Assembly (NCBI GenBank): GCA_016780525.1
Contig: JADHLR010000092.1
Location: 1 to 6,298 of the forward strand
Source: Candidatus Puniceispirillum sp.
Lineage (GTDB): Bacteria; Pseudomonadota; Alphaproteobacteria; Puniceispirillales; Puniceispirillaceae
Direction of reading: 5' to 3'
Length of the DNA: 6,298 nucleotides
The number at the start of each line of letters is the position of its first letter. The first letter of the stretch is position 1. Positions 5,564 to 6,298 of the stretch are shown here, piece by piece. Under the pieces are notes generated by a model. That model had not been told where the DNA came from and searched no databases. It saw only the letters and a program-made list of their open reading frames with translations. Both the position numbers and the translations under genes were made by a program.

Positions 5564-6253
5564 ATGCACATTATGGCGATTGGCGCGCATCCCGATGATT
5601 TGGAAATTTTCATGTATGGGTTTTTGGCTGGCGCTGCGGCACGCGGCGACAGGCTGCATCTTGTGGTTGCCACCGATGGTGCCGCTGGCGGCGCGGAACC
5701 GGGGCCGGCGCTTGCCGCACAGCGGGCTGACGAGGCCCGCGCCGGACTGGCTGATCTTGGCGATGTGCAGCTGCTGGCGCTCCCCGATGGGCGGCTTTCG
5801 TCAGCGGCCGACGCCGCCAGCATCATCACCGACACAATCCGCAACACACAGCCGGATTTGATCCTCACCCATGCGCCAGAAGATTATCATCCCGATCACC
5901 GGGCCTTGTCGAAATTCGTCAGTGACGCGGCTGGCTTTATCTGCCCGGTGCTGTTTTGCGATACGCTAATGGGGGTTGGTTTTGCCCCCGATTATTATGT
6001 CGATATCACCGGTTATTTTGATGCCAAACAGGCCGCCATCATGGCGCATGCCAGTCAACAGCCTGACCGGTTTGCCACCGCTGCCGCCATCCTCAACCGG
6101 TTTCGGGCGGCGCAATGCAACGCGCCGCACGGACATTATGCCGAGGCCTACCGTATCGACAGCCGGTTTCCCTTTGCCGATGTGCGGGGCATGCTGCCAC
6201 CGCCACCGCCCTATCGGCCGTTTTACGTGCCGGGGTCAGACGCGCTTATCTAG
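5564..6253 (+). CDS. PIG-L/LmbE family zinc-dependent deacetylase
   Basis: This 229-residue protein is a PIG-L/LmbE family metal-dependent N-deacetylase. Family members remove acetyl groups from GlcNAc-containing substrates such as GlcNAc-inositol (MshB), GlcNAc-malate (BshB), GlcNAc-PI, or small antibiotic precursors. The N-terminal Rossmann-like motif GAHPDD (7-12) supplies zinc ligands His9 and Asp12 and the probable catalytic base Asp11. The second signature THAPEDYHPDHRAL (102-115) supplies zinc ligand His112. HYAEAYRI (191-198) is the usual active-site histidine region near the C-terminus, and the length fits the family. The tail holds six prolines in a row (212-217). The start follows AAGGTGA. 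Pairing with a divergent GH84 enzyme suggests a role with N-acetylglucosamine compounds, but bacillithiol-type, glycan and other substrates cannot be separated from this window. No membrane segment or signal peptide is apparent. Confidence 0.9.
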   Translation: MHIMAIGAHPDDLEIFMYGFLAGAAARGDRLHLVVATDGAAGGAEPGPALAAQRADEARAGLADLGDVQLLALPDGRLSSAADAASIITDTIRNTQPDLILTHAPEDYHPDHRALSKFVSDAAGFICPVLFCDTLMGVGFAPDYYVDITGYFDAKQAAIMAHASQQPDRFATAAAILNRFRAAQCNAPHGHYAEAYRIDSRFPFADVRGMLPPPPPYRPFYVPGSDALI

Positions 6254-6298
6254 CACGGGCGATTTGCCCACCACTGACAGGCTGGCGGCAACCGGTGG
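6254..6298. other. Right-edge sequence after the PIG-L gene
   Basis: A weak 4-bp stem, GGGC (6257-6260) with GCCC (6266-6269), follows the PIG-L stop without a T tract. On the - strand a frame is open from the right edge (6298) to a TGA at 6236-6238, giving 20 residues ending KSPVLDKRV. It could be the C-terminal end of a convergent gene overlapping PIG-L by 18 bases, but it is too short to judge. Confidence 0.2.

Noticed and set aside
5295..5861. 188-residue + strand open frame
   Set aside because: It runs antisense to the GH84 start and out of frame through the PIG-L gene; its translation shows no recognisable domain and is explained as a shadow of two real genes.
6197..6211. CCACCG repeats near the PIG-L 3' end
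   Set aside because: They simply encode a six-proline run; too short and imperfect to call a repeat element.

Overview
The window looks like chromosomal DNA from an alphaproteobacterium, probably marine (SAR116- or Rhodobacterales-like). This is inferred from the mix of gene families, the moderately high GC, and the compact layout with short gaps and Shine-Dalgarno motifs; no rRNA or other marker gene is present to confirm it. There are seven protein-coding genes, the first cut off by the left edge. No tRNA, rRNA, CRISPR array, insertion sequence or phage gene was seen, and no stretch of 300 bases lacks a gene.

Left block (1-2357, + strand): the C-terminal part of a flavin-containing monooxygenase, a 3-oxoadipate enol-lactonase-like alpha/beta hydrolase, and a phytanoyl-CoA dioxygenase family Fe(II)/2-oxoglutarate oxygenase. 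The hydrolase and dioxygenase are 11 bases apart, and the dioxygenase ribosome binding site touches the hydrolase stop codon, so they are probably co-transcribed. The three enzymes together suggest breakdown or modification of a small organic substrate by oxygenation and hydrolysis; the substrate cannot be read from the sequence.

Middle block (2361-4291): a glutathione S-transferase on the - strand, converging on the dioxygenase with only 3 bases between stop codons and a hairpin across both. It is divergent, over a 143-base gap, from a class I/II PLP-dependent aminotransferase on the + strand.

Right block (4315-6253): a GH84 family beta-N-acetylglucosaminidase (O-GlcNAcase type) on the - strand, divergent over about 91 bases from a PIG-L/LmbE family zinc deacetylase on the + strand. 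Both families act on N-acetylglucosamine-type substrates, so this pair may form a small amino-sugar module with a shared control region that contains a perfect 6+6 dyad. The GH84 active-site motifs are closely similar to those of animal O-GlcNAcase, and no export signal is visible; this is the most interesting feature. I do not see a wholly new system here. The worthwhile leads are the GH84/PIG-L pair, the monooxygenase-hydrolase-dioxygenase cluster, and the tandem repeat carrying three AGGA motifs in front of the hydrolase.
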